Assembly (NCBI GenBank): GCA_947259405.1
Contig: CAMYLY010000001.1
Coordinates: 124,001-188,000, forward strand
Direction: 5' to 3'
DNA length: 64,000 bases
Source: an uncultured Gemmatimonadales bacterium
Lineage (GTDB): Bacteria > Gemmatimonadota > Gemmatimonadetes > Gemmatimonadales > GWC2-71-9
Positions 1 to 10,038 of this stretch are shown here, piece after piece. The notes under the pieces are model-generated. The model saw nothing but the letters and a program-made list of their open reading frames with translations, ran no database searches and was not told the DNA's origin. Every line of letters starts with the position of its first letter. Position 1 is the stretch's first letter. The position numbers were made by a program, and so were the translations under genes.

Positions 1-825
1 GGCCTGAACTGCGGTCGATGGGACTACATCTTCAGCTTCATCAAGAAGTTTCGGTCCGACGAAGCGTTCGTCCTTCCCGACCGGGCGCTTGTCACGATGG
101 ATCAACATTTCCTCGCATCGTACGTGAAGCTGCTCATTCAGACCTGTCACCGAAGGGGCGTGCACGCGATGGGGGGTATGGCGGCCCAGATTCCGATTCG
201 CGACGATCTCGAAGCGAACGCCGCCGCCCTCGAGAAGGTCCGGCAGGACAAACTGCGGGAAGTGCTGGCAGGACATGACGGAACGTGGGTCGCGCATCCT
301 GGTCTCGTGGCAATAGCCAGAGAAACCTTCGATGCCCACATGGATGGGCCAAACCAAATCGCGCAAACGCCCGCTCCCACCCGTGTCACGGCCCAAGACC
401 TCCTCACTGTTCCTCCTGGACCTATTACGGAGAAAGGCGTCCGCCATAACGTGGACGTGGGGATTCAATACCTCGAGGCGTGGCTCCGCGGCGTAGGCTG
501 CGTCCCGATCTACAACTTGATGGAGGACGCGGCCACCGCAGAAATCTCACGAACGCAGCTGTGGCAATGGATTCGGCACCACTCCACGATGGAGGATGGC
601 CGTCCCATCACGGCAGGGTTCGTTCGCGATGTCATCAAACAGGAGATCGAGACGTTGCGAGCCCGTTTGGGCGACGCCGCATTCGCGGCCAGTGCCTTCG
701 AAGACGCGGCATCGCTGTTCGTCAGATTGACCGAAAGCGACGAGCTGGACGATTGGCTCACGCTCACCGCCTACGAGCACTTACACCCACAGAGCATCAC
801 CGGAACGGGACACTCCCATGGATAA
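1..825 (+). CDS. aceB: malate synthase A, C-terminal part (5' truncated by window edge)
   Basis: Condenses glyoxylate with acetyl-CoA to give malate, the second step of the glyoxylate bypass. The reading frame is open from base 1, where it begins [17 protein letters not shown], a hallmark stretch of the AceB/MSA family. It continues through VTMDQHFL and the [11 protein letters not shown] segment at the active site. About 274 residues are present, so roughly the N-terminal half lies outside the window. The stop overlaps the start of aceA by 8 bases (ATGGATAA), so translation is probably coupled. The order aceB-aceA-aceK is that of the enterobacterial operon. Confidence 0.95.
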   Translation, partial: GLNCGRWDYIFSFIKKFRSDEAFVLPDRALVTMDQHFLASYVKLLIQTCHRRGVHAMGGMAAQIPIRDDLEANAAALEKVRQDKLREVLAGHDGTWVAHPGLVAIARETFDAHMDGPNQIAQTPAPTRVTAQDLLTVPPGPITEKGVRHNVDVGIQYLEAWLRGVGCVPIYNLMEDAATAEISRTQLWQWIRHHSTMEDGRPITAGFVRDVIKQEIETLRARLGDAAFAASAFEDAASLFVRLTESDELDDWLTLTAYEHLHPQSITGTGHSHG

Positions 826-2113
826 GCAGACGTACATTGACCGACTTGAAAAACAGTGGGCCGAGGACACACGCTGGCACGGGATAGAACGACCGTACGG
901 CCCCGAAGATGTGTGGCGTCTTGCGGGCACGGTCCCGATCGATCACTCACTCGCACGCCGCGGCGCAAAGCGGTTCGGCGCACTCCTGGATTCGGAAGCG
1001 TATATCGCCGTGCTCAGCGCCGTCACCGGAAACCAGGCAATCCAAGAAGTGCGCGCCGGACTCAAGGCCATCTACGTGAGCGGCTGGCAGGTTGCCGGTG
1101 ACGCGAACACGGCCGGTGAGGTGTACCCCGATCAATCGCTTTACCCCGCGGACAGCGTTCCCTCGCTGGTACGACGGTTGAATGCCGCGCTCCTCCGAGC
1201 AGATCAGCTCCATCACATGCGAGGCGAAACCGGTTGCAATTGGGTGGTGCCCATCGTCGCTGACGCCGAAGCCGGGTTCGGCGGCGTCCTCAACGCGTAC
1301 GAACTCATGAAGCACATGATTCAGGAGGGAGCCGCGGCGGTGCACTTCGAGGACCAACTCGCGTCACTCAAGAAGTGTGGACATCTTGGCGGGAAAGTGC
1401 TCGTGCCGACCCGTGAGTTCATCAACAAACTGGCTGCGGCGCGGCTGGCGGCCGACGTGTGCGGCGTCGATACTTACCTCATCGCACGGACCGATGCGCT
1501 GAGTGCCACCATCCTCGCGAATGATATCGATCCACGCGATCGACCGTTCATCGATGGCGAGCGGACACCTGAGGGATTCTTCCGCGTCCGACCGGGCATC
1601 GAGTCCGCGATCGCGCGCGGTCTCGCGTACGCTCCGTTTGCCGACCTCGTGTGGTTCGAAACGTCGACACCTGACCTCGCCGAAGCACGCCGGTTCGCCA
1701 CAGCCATGCACGAGCGATTCCCCAGGAAGCGGTTGGCATACAACTGTTCGCCATCGTTCAACTGGAAGGCGAAGCTCAGCGATGCGGAGATCGCGAGCTT
1801 CCAACGTGAACTTGGAACGCTCGGCTACGCATTCCAGTTCGTGACGCTCTCGGGATTCCACTCGCTGAATCACGCGATGTTTGAACTTGCCAGTGACTAC
1901 GCGGAACGCGGCATGACCGCGTACGCCGGTCTCCAGGACGCGGAGTTCGCATCGGAAGCACGTGGCTATGAGGCCATCAAGCACCAACAGTTCGTGGGCG
2001 CCGGATACTTCGACGCCATTCAGCAGGCCGTCACCGGGGGCGACGCCTCCACGCTGGCCATGGACGGCTCGACGGAGCAGGAACAGTTCACACAGTCAGA
2101 ACGCGTCGCGTAG
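818..2113 (+). CDS. aceA: isocitrate lyase
   Basis: Cleaves isocitrate to succinate and glyoxylate, the first committed step of the glyoxylate shunt. The 431 residues match the usual length of the short bacterial form. The catalytic KKCGH signature is at residues 185-189, with the cysteine at 187 as general acid/base. The upstream [10 protein letters not shown] segment and the later YNCSPSFNW segment are both typical substrate/Mg-site regions of the family. The start overlaps the end of aceB by 8 bp. aceK follows after 37 bp, preceded by a GGAGGG-like site. Confidence 0.97.
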   Translation: MDKQTYIDRLEKQWAEDTRWHGIERPYGPEDVWRLAGTVPIDHSLARRGAKRFGALLDSEAYIAVLSAVTGNQAIQEVRAGLKAIYVSGWQVAGDANTAGEVYPDQSLYPADSVPSLVRRLNAALLRADQLHHMRGETGCNWVVPIVADAEAGFGGVLNAYELMKHMIQEGAAAVHFEDQLASLKKCGHLGGKVLVPTREFINKLAAARLAADVCGVDTYLIARTDALSATILANDIDPRDRPFIDGERTPEGFFRVRPGIESAIARGLAYAPFADLVWFETSTPDLAEARRFATAMHERFPRKRLAYNCSPSFNWKAKLSDAEIASFQRELGTLGYAFQFVTLSGFHSLNHAMFELASDYAERGMTAYAGLQDAEFASEARGYEAIKHQQFVGAGYFDAIQQAVTGGDASTLAMDGSTEQEQFTQSERVA

Positions 2114-2150
2114 TCGCGGATAGCGGAGGGCTGCGACCGGGCAGCTAGCC

Positions 2151-3899
2151 ATGACCACCGCTCAACCAGCCGTTGCATCGCTGCCGGCCTCGCTCGCCGC
2201 TCGCGGAGCCCACCTCATCCGAGCTGGCTTCGACGCATACGAGCGCTCCTTTCGAGCGGTCACGCGACGGGCCCGAGCACGCTTCGAATCTCGAGACTGG
2301 ATTGGCGTTCAGCAGGACGCCAGTGAGCGCCTCGACGTCTACAGCACGGAGCTGGGGAACGTCGTACGGGAACTTCGCTCGCTCTTGGGATCGAAGTTCA
2401 CCGATAAGCACCTCTGGTCCACCATGCGGCAGGAGTACGCGTACGGCATTGCGGGCCACGCCGGCGGGGAACTCGCGGAGACGTTCTTCAATTCTGCCAC
2501 CCGCCAGGTGTTTACGACCGCAGGTGTCGATCCCGAGATCGAGTTCGTGGATTTCAGGTTCGCCCGGGTCCCCCCCTTTCTCGGTCGCGTGGCCTATCAC
2601 ACCTACGTCGCGGGAGACTCCACGGCAGCGGCGGTCGAAGCCTTACTGACCGACCGAACTTCGGGACTCACCTACGCGCACGGACCGCGGGATGCTACGG
2701 CGATCGCCGGGCGGATCGAGCAAGCCTGGCACGACGGAAAGGCGCCGACACCGCTTGAGGCCATCGAGGTGCTGGAAATGCTCTTCTTCCGGCGTAAGGG
2801 AGCCTACCTCATCGGCCGAGTACGGGGCGGGAACCGAGTCATGCCCATGGTACTCGCGTTGAAGAACGTCGACGGACGCGTGACGGTTGACGCGGTGCTC
2901 CTCACGGAGCGTGAGGTCAGCATCGTGTTCAGCTTCACGCGCTCGTACTTTCACGCCGACGTCCAGCGTCCATACGAAGTCATCGAGTTCCTGCGATCCC
3001 TCATGCCGTCCAAACCCATCGCCGAGTTGTACAACGCGCTCGGATACAACCGGCACGGCAAGACGGAACTGTTCCGTGACCTTCAGCAGCATCTCGCACG
3101 CTCCGGCGATCGGTTCGACGTCGCTCCTGGCGCACAGGGGATGGTGATGGTCGTGTTCACGCTCCCATCGTTCGATGTCGTCTTCAAGGTCATCCGCGAT
3201 CGGTTTGCCGCTCCGAAACAAACCACACGGGCACGCGTGCAGGACCGATACCGTCTCGTGTTTCGTCATGATCGGGCAGGCCGGCTCGTCGATGCCCAGG
3301 AGTTCGAGCATCTCTCGTTCGATCGTGCCCACTTCTCTCAGCGCCTTCTCGACGAACTCCTCTCGACCGCGGCGGACTCGGTGAAGGTGCAAGGCGATCA
3401 GGTCGTCATCCGTCATTTGTACACCCAACGGCGCGTCCGGCCTCTCGACCTCTACATGAAAGAGACGAATGAGGTCGGGCAAATCCAGGCGGCGCTGGAC
3501 TACGGGCAGGCAATCCGCGACCTCGCCGCGACGAGTGTGTTTCCGGGTGACCTGCTCCTGAAGAACTTCGGTGTCACCCGCCACGGGCGGGTAGTCTTCT
3601 ACGACTATGACGAACTCTGTCTCTTAGACGACTGCGCATTTCGCACCATGCCCGAACCGCGGTACCCGGAAGATGAGCTAGCCGCGGAACCCCAGTTCTA
3701 TGTCGGACCTCACGACATCTTTCCCGAGGAGTTTCCGCGGTTCCTGCAGCTCGCAGGCGCGCCACTTGGCGCATTCATGGAGGCGCACAACGCCCTCTTC
3801 ACGAGTGGTTTCTGGACAGATCTCCAACGACGGCTGCGTGAAGGGCACGTGATGGATCTACATCCCTACGAGGCGGGGGCGCGGTTGGATCAGCCATAG
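2151..3899 (+). CDS. aceK: isocitrate dehydrogenase kinase/phosphatase
   Basis: Phosphorylates and dephosphorylates isocitrate dehydrogenase, so diverting isocitrate between the TCA cycle and the glyoxylate bypass. Its length of 582 residues is close to the 578 of the E. coli protein. The ATP-binding stretch APGAQGMVMVVF starts at residue 325, followed by the conserved VFKVIRDRF segment. The C-terminal half keeps the kinase-like LKNFGV...VFYDYDEL region that holds the metal/catalytic aspartates. It is the third gene of aceBAK. AceK is known mainly from Proteobacteria, so its presence here is of evolutionary interest if the host is Gemmatimonadota. Confidence 0.95.
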   Translation: MTTAQPAVASLPASLAARGAHLIRAGFDAYERSFRAVTRRARARFESRDWIGVQQDASERLDVYSTELGNVVRELRSLLGSKFTDKHLWSTMRQEYAYGIAGHAGGELAETFFNSATRQVFTTAGVDPEIEFVDFRFARVPPFLGRVAYHTYVAGDSTAAAVEALLTDRTSGLTYAHGPRDATAIAGRIEQAWHDGKAPTPLEAIEVLEMLFFRRKGAYLIGRVRGGNRVMPMVLALKNVDGRVTVDAVLLTEREVSIVFSFTRSYFHADVQRPYEVIEFLRSLMPSKPIAELYNALGYNRHGKTELFRDLQQHLARSGDRFDVAPGAQGMVMVVFTLPSFDVVFKVIRDRFAAPKQTTRARVQDRYRLVFRHDRAGRLVDAQEFEHLSFDRAHFSQRLLDELLSTAADSVKVQGDQVVIRHLYTQRRVRPLDLYMKETNEVGQIQAALDYGQAIRDLAATSVFPGDLLLKNFGVTRHGRVVFYDYDELCLLDDCAFRTMPEPRYPEDELAAEPQFYVGPHDIFPEEFPRFLQLAGAPLGAFMEAHNALFTSGFWTDLQRRLREGHVMDLHPYEAGARLDQP

Positions 3900-4069
3900 G
3901 CCGCTAGGGGAAGACGCAGGGGCGTGCGACGGTACCCTCACAAGCCCTCGAGGACGCGCGCATACGCGGCAAAGGCGATCACGATCTCAGCTGACTCCAA
4001 GAAGCAGGCAATCGCATCCATCCGCGTTCTCCCGCGCCCATGCTAGCTTTCAATAGAGGGGAGGCTTCG

Positions 4070-5185
4070 ATGGTGCGCATCGCGGTAATCGTAGTTGCCA
4101 CGCTATTAGCGTTGGCCGGCGACCTAGGCGGCCAATACCATCCAGCAACCCGTGATACGATCAGCCTTGGCAGACCATCCCGCGCCGCCCCGTACTTCTT
4201 CCGCAACTTGCCGTACGGTAGTGACGCGAACTTTGGCCCGTTGGACGTCTTGCTCAATAAAGGCTATGCCATTTCGCAGACCGAAACGGGAGACCGCCGT
4301 CTCTTTGGCTACCCCTACGGCGCTGGCAGCGTCGCCGACGCGCTCGCCCATCCCGTTGCCGCCATCGAACGTGCTGGCGGGTGGTGGGACTTCACGCGCA
4401 AGGAATTGCTGCCACTCTCGTACCGCGTTGAAGACGTCAAGTGGTGGACCAATTACACCGGCCACCTCATTGAAGGCGGCATCCAGTGGCGACGGCTGCG
4501 CGAGTGGTACCGAAGCAGGGGCTGGCCCTGGGCAGGGTTCTTCGCGGGTGTGACTACCATGTCCGCTGCAGTCCTCAATGAGATGTACGAGCATCCCAGC
4601 TCGACCACGGGATCGGCCGGAACCGTTGCCGACCTCTATGTTTTCGATCTCGCAGGCATCGCATTGTTTTCTTCGGGATCGGTGTCCCGTTTCTTTGCTG
4701 AAACACTCGGTGCGAACGTGTGGACCGGACAGGCCTCGATCACACTTCCGCATGGCGAGCTCGAGAACAACGCCAACTATCTCTACTTCAAGCTCCCGTG
4801 GGGTCCAACCCGGGGATCCTCGGTGTTTCTCTGGACGGGGATTGGGGCACAGGTGGGACTCACCTTCCACCGCGCGCGGGATATCGACGTGAGCGTCGCC
4901 ATTGGCAACGACGCGAAACGTATGCGGGTCGATCCCCTAACGGGAGAAGAGTCGGCGGACCTCACCATGTCGGCGGCGATGTTCATCGACCGTCGTGGTT
5001 CCCTGCTGGCGAGCGTGCACCTCAGTGAGGTGCAGCACCGCCTAGTCAAGGTCAACGTATATCCGCGCGTCTTACCATTCCTGGGCGACTTCGGAGCGTG
5101 GTTGGTCGTGTCGCACGATTTCGAGTTCAGTGTGGGTCTCTCGAACAGCCACTGGCTCGGCGCGGGTCTGGGCATCTCGCCCTGA
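4070..5185 (+). CDS. exported protein of unknown function
   Basis: The start is placed at 4070 because a GAGGGGAGG ribosome site lies at 4056-4064 and the product then begins with a signal peptide (MVRIAVIVVATLLALAGDLGGQ). The remaining ~350 residues are rich in aromatic residues and Gly. They contain W/Y-rich stretches (ERAGGWWDFTRKELL, KWWTNYTGHL) and a short hydrophobic hairpin near WAGFFAGVTTMSAAVLNEMYEH. The second half alternates like beta-strands and may form an outer-membrane barrel or periplasmic beta domain. No family was recognised with confidence. It stands alone, 170 bp after aceK. Confidence 0.7.
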   Translation: MVRIAVIVVATLLALAGDLGGQYHPATRDTISLGRPSRAAPYFFRNLPYGSDANFGPLDVLLNKGYAISQTETGDRRLFGYPYGAGSVADALAHPVAAIERAGGWWDFTRKELLPLSYRVEDVKWWTNYTGHLIEGGIQWRRLREWYRSRGWPWAGFFAGVTTMSAAVLNEMYEHPSSTTGSAGTVADLYVFDLAGIALFSSGSVSRFFAETLGANVWTGQASITLPHGELENNANYLYFKLPWGPTRGSSVFLWTGIGAQVGLTFHRARDIDVSVAIGNDAKRMRVDPLTGEESADLTMSAAMFIDRRGSLLASVHLSEVQHRLVKVNVYPRVLPFLGDFGAWLVVSHDFEFSVGLSNSHWLGAGLGISP

Positions 5186-5265
5186 AGACGGCACGGTCAC
5201 AAAGCATCTTGGTGTGGCGCACAAGCAAACCCCCGTCCATCACCGGGACGCCTGAGGAGAGAACT

Positions 5266-5664
5266 GTGAACCGAAGCCGACGTGCCATGCTCGTGGTGAT
5301 TCCCCCGCTGCTAACGGCGGTCGGCAGTGGTTGCAGCTTCGTCTTCTCCCACGCACCACCGGCCGGACACGAGCAACTGAACGAGTTCACATGCACCGAA
5401 AGCAATGCTGCCCCGATCGTTGACCTTGGCTTTGCAGGGTTGTCGGCGGCTGGCACTGCCGGGGCCATTGCCGCTCTTGGCGACCGCGACAGTGAAGACC
5501 CATGGGGTCTCGGGGGACTACACACGGCGGCGATCGTCGGTGGGATCGCGTCCATAGCGTTCTACAGTGCCGCCGCAGTGCCGCCGCGGTCGTTGGATTC
5601 AACAAGTCGAAGCGATGTAAGGCGGCGAAGCGGGCGCAGCGAGAGGCGAATCACGTCGTCATAG
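5266..5664 (+). pseudogene. small lipoprotein, C-terminus probably frameshifted by an 11-bp tandem duplication
   Basis: A GTG start at 5266 follows a GAGGAGA site at 5254-5260. The product has a lipoprotein signal with lipobox GSGC and a hydrophobic glycine-rich segment (LGFAGLSAAGTAGAIAAL). As written it ends at 5664 with an Arg/Ser-rich tail that looks out of frame. Bases 5566-5576 (agtgccgccgc) are repeated exactly at 5577-5587. Removing one copy joins the frame to one ending at 5756 that encodes VVGFNKSKRCKAAKRAQRE. This Gly...Cys...Ala-Lys pattern is typical of the end of small bacterial lipoproteins. Either the gene is broken or the duplication is an assembly or phase-variation event. 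Confidence 0.6.
5566..5587. repeat. perfect 11-bp tandem duplication inside a lipoprotein gene
   Basis: The unit agtgccgccgc occurs twice back to back. Because 11 is not a multiple of three, it shifts the reading frame of the lipoprotein gene that contains it. Confidence 0.9.
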
Positions 5665-5852
5665 GCTTGGGCTGCGGTTTTAGGCGCTGGTTCTCACCCG
5701 CGATCCTACGCAAGGTGATGGGCACCTTCTTCGACGTCGCAACGAACTCGGAGTAGAATTTCTGGCGGGGTGTTACGTGGCTCGACCGCCCTCGCTACCC
5801 TGCACCGGACCGACCAGACAGCACGCTCACAACGTATCAAGGACATGTCTCG

Positions 5853-6122
5853 ATGCGCGGCAAACCGGCGATCAAGATCTCAGATGAGGCCAAGAAGCAA
5901 GCACTCGCATCCATCCGGAGGTATTTCGACGACACCATGGACGAAGCCATCGGCGATCTCAAAGCCGACTTGCTCCTCGATTTCTTTCTGAGGGAGATTG
6001 GCCCGACGATCTACAACCAGGCTATCGCCGACGCTCGGGGGTTTTTCGAAGAACGGGCAGCCGACTTGGACGGAATCTGTTACCAGGCCGAGTTCCCCTA
6101 CTGGACGACGCCCGGCACATAA
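5853..6122 (+). CDS. DUF2164 family protein
   Basis: An 89-residue cytoplasmic protein with the complete conserved DUF2164 core: ISDEAKKQALASIRRYF, then GDLKADLLLDFFLREIGP, IYNQAIADA and the C-terminal EFPYW. The function of the family is unknown. An AAGGA sits at 5839-5843, 9 bases before the ATG. It is a single gene between the frameshifted lipoprotein and the DUF5916 gene. Confidence 0.9.
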   Translation: MRGKPAIKISDEAKKQALASIRRYFDDTMDEAIGDLKADLLLDFFLREIGPTIYNQAIADARGFFEERAADLDGICYQAEFPYWTTPGT

Positions 6123-6279
6123 ACCGACACCACAACACCAGGCAACGCGCAGACCCCCTCGACCTGTGAGTGGTGACGGCAGCCGTCCGTGCTCTGGGCA
6201 CCGGGCGCCGGATATCCGTCTCAAGCACGACTATTCCGCTCGGCAAAGGACGGGGGATCCAACCATCGGAACCTTTCCG

Positions 6280-6308
6280 TTGTCCAACCACGTAGTGGGG
6301 AGTATGTA
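6280..6308 (+). promoter_or_regulatory. putative promoter for the DUF5916 gene
   Basis: TTGTCC (6280-6285), a 17-bp spacer, then TATGTA (6303-6308), about 70 bp before the start codon. The same -35 hexamer TTGTCC is seen at two other promoters in this window (19696 and 58309). Confidence 0.35.
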
Positions 6309-6379
6309 AGCCGACTGGTTGTCCCTCCCGGACCGGTCCAGATGTCGAGACCTGTCACCTCGCACCATCGATCGACGCC

Positions 6380-8638
6380 ATGGGACACCACGCTGTCATA
6401 CGAGCCTTGGGACCACCTACCCGGTCCAAGTCCATCCTTCCGTTTCTGTTTCTCCTCCTCCTCTGGCAACCCCTCGCCGCCCAAGACACCTCGACCACGA
6501 AAGTCCCTCACCGCGTGCCGCGTGTGGAGTCCAAGATCCAGGTGGACGCCGAGCTTGGCGAGGACGTGTGGCAACGGGCCCTCGTGCTCGAGCTGGGCTA
6601 TGAGGTCTATCCCAGCGAGAACGTCCAGGCGCCGGTACGAACCGAGCTTCTGTTCGCGTACAGCAGCACGCACCTCTATGCAGCCTTTCGCGCGTTCGAC
6701 CCCGATCCGTCGGCCATCCGAGCACGCATCACCGACCGGGACGACATGTACAACGACGATTGGGTGGCCCTGATCCTGGACACCTTCAACGACGAGACCC
6801 GCACGTTCGACTTCTTCTGCAATCCGTTCGGCGTGCAGGGCGACATGATCGAGAGCCCCACCGGGGGCGGTGAGTGGGACGCAATTTGGGACTGCGCGGG
6901 AAAGGTCACCGATCGAGGCTACACGGTGGAGATGGCGATCCCATTCAGCTCTATGCGATTTCAGGCGAGCGATGAAGATCAGATCTGGGGCGTCGACGGC
7001 GTGCGCAGTTATCCGCGAGCCGTGCGGCACCACATCGGGATGTTCCCCCGCGACCGGAACAACAACTGTTACATGTGCCAGGCCGAGAAGCTGATCGGCT
7101 TTTCGGGAGCCTCTCCGGGGAGGAACGTCGAGATCGACCCCACCGTGTACGGCCTGGTCACGCAAGAACGCGAGGACTTCCCCAGCGGGGGATTCGTCGC
7201 GGATGACAAGACCCTCGAGCCTGGTGTCACCGCAAAGTGGGGAGTCACACCGAGCCTTACGCTCAACGCGACCGTCAATCCCGACTTCTCGAATATCGAA
7301 GCGGACGTGGCACAGCTCGACATCAACACGCAATTCGCCTTGTACTATCCGGAGCGGCGGCCATTCTTCCTGGAAGGCGCCTCTTTGTTCAACACGCCGT
7401 TCCGCGCCGTGCACACGCGCACGATGGCGGATCCCATATGGGGAGCCAAGTTGAGCGGCAAGGAGAGCAAGAACGCGATCGGTTTCTTCACCTCCCATGA
7501 CGAGATCACCAACCTACTGTTCCCGGCGAGTCAGGGATCCGACATGACCTCTTTGCCGATGAAGAGCGTCGGCACGGTGGCGCGCTACCGCCGTGACGTC
7601 GGCAGGTCGTCCAACCTCGGATTGCTCTTCACGGGCCGGGAAGGAAGCGAGTACCACAATCGCGTCGGCGGTGCCGACGGCTTCTGGAAGATGACGCCCA
7701 AGGACCAGGTGAGGTTCCAGGTCTTGGGCTCGCAGACCCGTTATCCCGCGACGGTACAAGCAGATTACGACCAGCCGAGCGGGAGTTTCATCGGAGGTGC
7801 CTACGACGCGTTCTACCTCCACGACACGCGGAACCACGATTGGTACGTCGCGTACCGTCAGGTGGACCGCGACTTTCGGAGCGACCTGGGCTTCATTCCG
7901 CAGGTCGGCTACCGGACGGGCGCGGTCGGGTGGGGCCACACCTGGAACAACGACAGCGACAACTGGTGGAACATGCTCAACTTCGGGTCCGGACTCGACG
8001 GGGAGTGGGACCTGGATGGAACCAATCTCACCAAGGGGTACTCGTTCTGGTTCAACTACGCAGGGCTTGCGCAGTCCTTCTTCGACCTGCGAGGGACGTA
8101 CGGCAAGCAGCATTACAACGGCGTGGACTTCGACAACCGCTACATCGGCGGCGACTTCGGCTTTCGCCCCTCGGCGTGGCTCTTCTTCGTCATCGACGCG
8201 ACCTACGGGGACCAGATCGACTATGCCAACACGCGACCGGGCACCCGGATTCGCATCGAACCGTACGCCGAACTCAACCTCGGCCGGCGCCTTGCACTCA
8301 CCCTCAATCACACGTTTGAGCGGCTGAACGTGGAGGGCGGGAAGCTGTACGACGCGAACATCAGCCAGGCGCGCGTGATGTACTGCTTCAGCCGGCGGAC
8401 CTTCGTGCGGATGATCCTGCAATACCAGCACTACCGCCGCAATCCGGACTTGTACCTGGACGCAGTCGATGCCAGGTCGAACAGCCTGTTCACGCAGTTC
8501 TTGTTCTCCTACAAGATCAACCCGCGCACAGTCCTGTATCTGGGATACTCCGACGACCACTTCGGGAGCGACGGCGTCCCGCTCACGCAGAACAACCGGA
8601 CGGTGTTCATCAAGATTGGATACGCTTGGGTGCTTTGA
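6380..8638 (+). CDS. DUF5916 outer-membrane protein with CBM9-like N-terminal domain
   Basis: A 752-residue exported protein. After the signal peptide (SILPFLFLLLLWQPLAAQ, about residues 18-35) comes a carbohydrate-binding-module-9-like domain, roughly residues 45-220. It has the usual motifs: VDAELGEDVWQRA, DDWVALILDTFND and YTVEMAIPFSSMRF. The rest matches DUF5916, including FSNIEADVAQLDINTQFALYYPERRPFFLEGA, and looks like a beta-barrel with many aromatic strands to the C-terminus. Family members are found in Bacteroidota, Gemmatimonadota and relatives and are thought to act at the outer membrane, possibly in glycan or peptide handling. The exact role is unknown. Long opposite-strand frames across it are shadows. 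Confidence 0.92.
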   Translation: MGHHAVIRALGPPTRSKSILPFLFLLLLWQPLAAQDTSTTKVPHRVPRVESKIQVDAELGEDVWQRALVLELGYEVYPSENVQAPVRTELLFAYSSTHLYAAFRAFDPDPSAIRARITDRDDMYNDDWVALILDTFNDETRTFDFFCNPFGVQGDMIESPTGGGEWDAIWDCAGKVTDRGYTVEMAIPFSSMRFQASDEDQIWGVDGVRSYPRAVRHHIGMFPRDRNNNCYMCQAEKLIGFSGASPGRNVEIDPTVYGLVTQEREDFPSGGFVADDKTLEPGVTAKWGVTPSLTLNATVNPDFSNIEADVAQLDINTQFALYYPERRPFFLEGASLFNTPFRAVHTRTMADPIWGAKLSGKESKNAIGFFTSHDEITNLLFPASQGSDMTSLPMKSVGTVARYRRDVGRSSNLGLLFTGREGSEYHNRVGGADGFWKMTPKDQVRFQVLGSQTRYPATVQADYDQPSGSFIGGAYDAFYLHDTRNHDWYVAYRQVDRDFRSDLGFIPQVGYRTGAVGWGHTWNNDSDNWWNMLNFGSGLDGEWDLDGTNLTKGYSFWFNYAGLAQSFFDLRGTYGKQHYNGVDFDNRYIGGDFGFRPSAWLFFVIDATYGDQIDYANTRPGTRIRIEPYAELNLGRRLALTLNHTFERLNVEGGKLYDANISQARVMYCFSRRTFVRMILQYQHYRRNPDLYLDAVDARSNSLFTQFLFSYKINPRTVLYLGYSDDHFGSDGVPLTQNNRTVFIKIGYAWVL

Positions 8639-8670
8639 GTCTCCGGTGAGCTTGGTGCAGCGCGGGAAGA

Positions 8671-9045
8671 TCAACGACGCAGCACAACACGCGTAGCATT
8701 GTACTGAGGTGGCCTCGATCGATACTCGGTATTCGTATGCCAGACGTCGACGGTATCGCCGGTTCCTATAGACGTAAAATCAGCGGGAACTTCCCAGCCG
8801 TCAGAACGCCGAGCCAACAGATCGGTGCCGCTCCAGACGATGATTCCAGCACTGTCAGGAGGCCAGCTTGGGAACGTGAGGCTCGTGAGCCAGATCCTGC
8901 TTGGATGATCGTCCGCCGGGAGCGTGTCGTCTACGGCGTAGACCACGCCGGTGATATTGGCGGGCCCGATATCTGGAGAGAACAACTCACAGGCTGATAG
9001 GACGGCACAGAACCAGACCGTAGCAGGCACTAGAGGCCGGCACAC
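8671..9045 (-). CDS. putative small lipoprotein
   Basis: Read on the minus strand, 13 bases after the stop of the preceding gene (9059-9877). The chosen GTG at 9045 gives a short signal with lipobox (PATVWFCAVLSAC) and a ~100-residue mature part with beta-rich sequence (ITGVVYAVDDTL, GIIVWSGTDLLARRSDGW). An ATG upstream at 9081 would overlap the previous gene. No family was recognised. It is probably the second gene of a two-lipoprotein operon. Its 3' end converges on the DUF5916 gene with a 32-bp gap. Confidence 0.5.
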   Translation of the reverse strand: MCRPLVPATVWFCAVLSACELFSPDIGPANITGVVYAVDDTLPADDHPSRIWLTSLTFPSWPPDSAGIIVWSGTDLLARRSDGWEVPADFTSIGTGDTVDVWHTNTEYRSRPPQYNATRVVLRR

Positions 9046-9058
9046 GTCCCCAACGTGA

Positions 9059-9877
9059 CTAGAACCGCACCAGAAAAGCATTCGACTCACGCTCAGCTTG
9101 CGGCAAGAGATCACAATCGTCTGACTCCGCTTCGTATTCTCGACACAACCGCAGTTCAACGCGCATCCACCCAATGAGCCACTCCAACTGCAAGGGAGGT
9201 TGCCTATGCGGGCTATCGTTAGACGAGAGGACCACCCTCACAATCATGGCCTCGCCTGGGGCGATGGAATCGGTGGGCCGCCCCCCGCCGCAGGCCCAGG
9301 CGATGTTTGAATCAAGCCTCCGCGTGCTGTCAGCGCCCGTGCGCCGGACCCACCACCCGCGACATGGAGCGAAGTAGACGGGCGCGCTGGTGGTGTTGCG
9401 GTAGATCGCCACTGGGTAGGCACGCCAGGAACTGAACTCCCGTTTGAGGGTGTAGACGGCCGAATCGGTCTGGACCCGCGAGGCATCCCGCGACTGGGCT
9501 GCGACGATCGTGTCCGGCCCTTCGCGCTTGCTGACGTGACAGCTGCCGGAGGCGACCACGAACGTTGCCGTCGTAAAGTGAAACGCGTCCCACGCCGCGA
9601 AGTCGAGGATGTTGTCACCCGGCTTCAACAGATCTCCGTGATGGTCGTCGACAACGGGGTAGTGACCGATGACCGGGCCAGGGTTGGTCGAGTCGCGCGG
9701 CAGGGCGACTCGCGTTGCCCGCACCGTGGTGCGGGTCGACAGGTTCTCGAGGGGCTGGCCCGCGGTGTCCGTGACCGTGACGGTCACGACGCGCAGATCG
9801 TCGGTACACGTAAAGCCCTGCGGATCGCCGCAACATACGATCAACGCTGCGAGCAAGCACGGCAGGACGACACGCAT
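9059..9877 (-). CDS. lipoprotein of unknown function
   Basis: The start at 9877 is supported by a GGAGG site just upstream on the minus strand. It also begins a clean lipoprotein signal (MRVVLPCLLAALIVCCGDPQG). The mature protein of about 250 residues has a beta-sandwich-like N-terminal part (RVVTVTVTDTAGQPLENL) resembling carboxypeptidase-regulatory or Ig-like folds. A Cys-containing second half (YFAPCRGWWVRR, CREYEAESDDCDLLP) suggests disulfides. A longer in-frame start at 10030 would remove the signal peptide from the N-terminus, so it was not used. No function is assigned. Confidence 0.65.
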   Translation of the reverse strand: MRVVLPCLLAALIVCCGDPQGFTCTDDLRVVTVTVTDTAGQPLENLSTRTTVRATRVALPRDSTNPGPVIGHYPVVDDHHGDLLKPGDNILDFAAWDAFHFTTATFVVASGSCHVSKREGPDTIVAAQSRDASRVQTDSAVYTLKREFSSWRAYPVAIYRNTTSAPVYFAPCRGWWVRRTGADSTRRLDSNIAWACGGGRPTDSIAPGEAMIVRVVLSSNDSPHRQPPLQLEWLIGWMRVELRLCREYEAESDDCDLLPQAERESNAFLVRF

Positions 9878-10038
9878 GATCCGATCCTCCGGTTCGCACA
9901 CAATCCCAGCACGCACAAGGGCCTCGACGTGCCGGGCGGCGGAGGATACTGGCGATCCCTTGCTATCGATGTCGGACCCATGGACTGCGGGAATGTTCCT
10001 GCGACGGGAGCGGATAGACGGTCGCCACACCGAGCGAC

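Noticed and set aside
6221-8674. Two long minus-strand frames (425 and 386 codons) opposite the DUF5916 gene
   Set aside because: They carry no motif, are His/Val/Arg-biased as expected from the complement of GC-rich codons, and the plus-strand gene has a clear family match.
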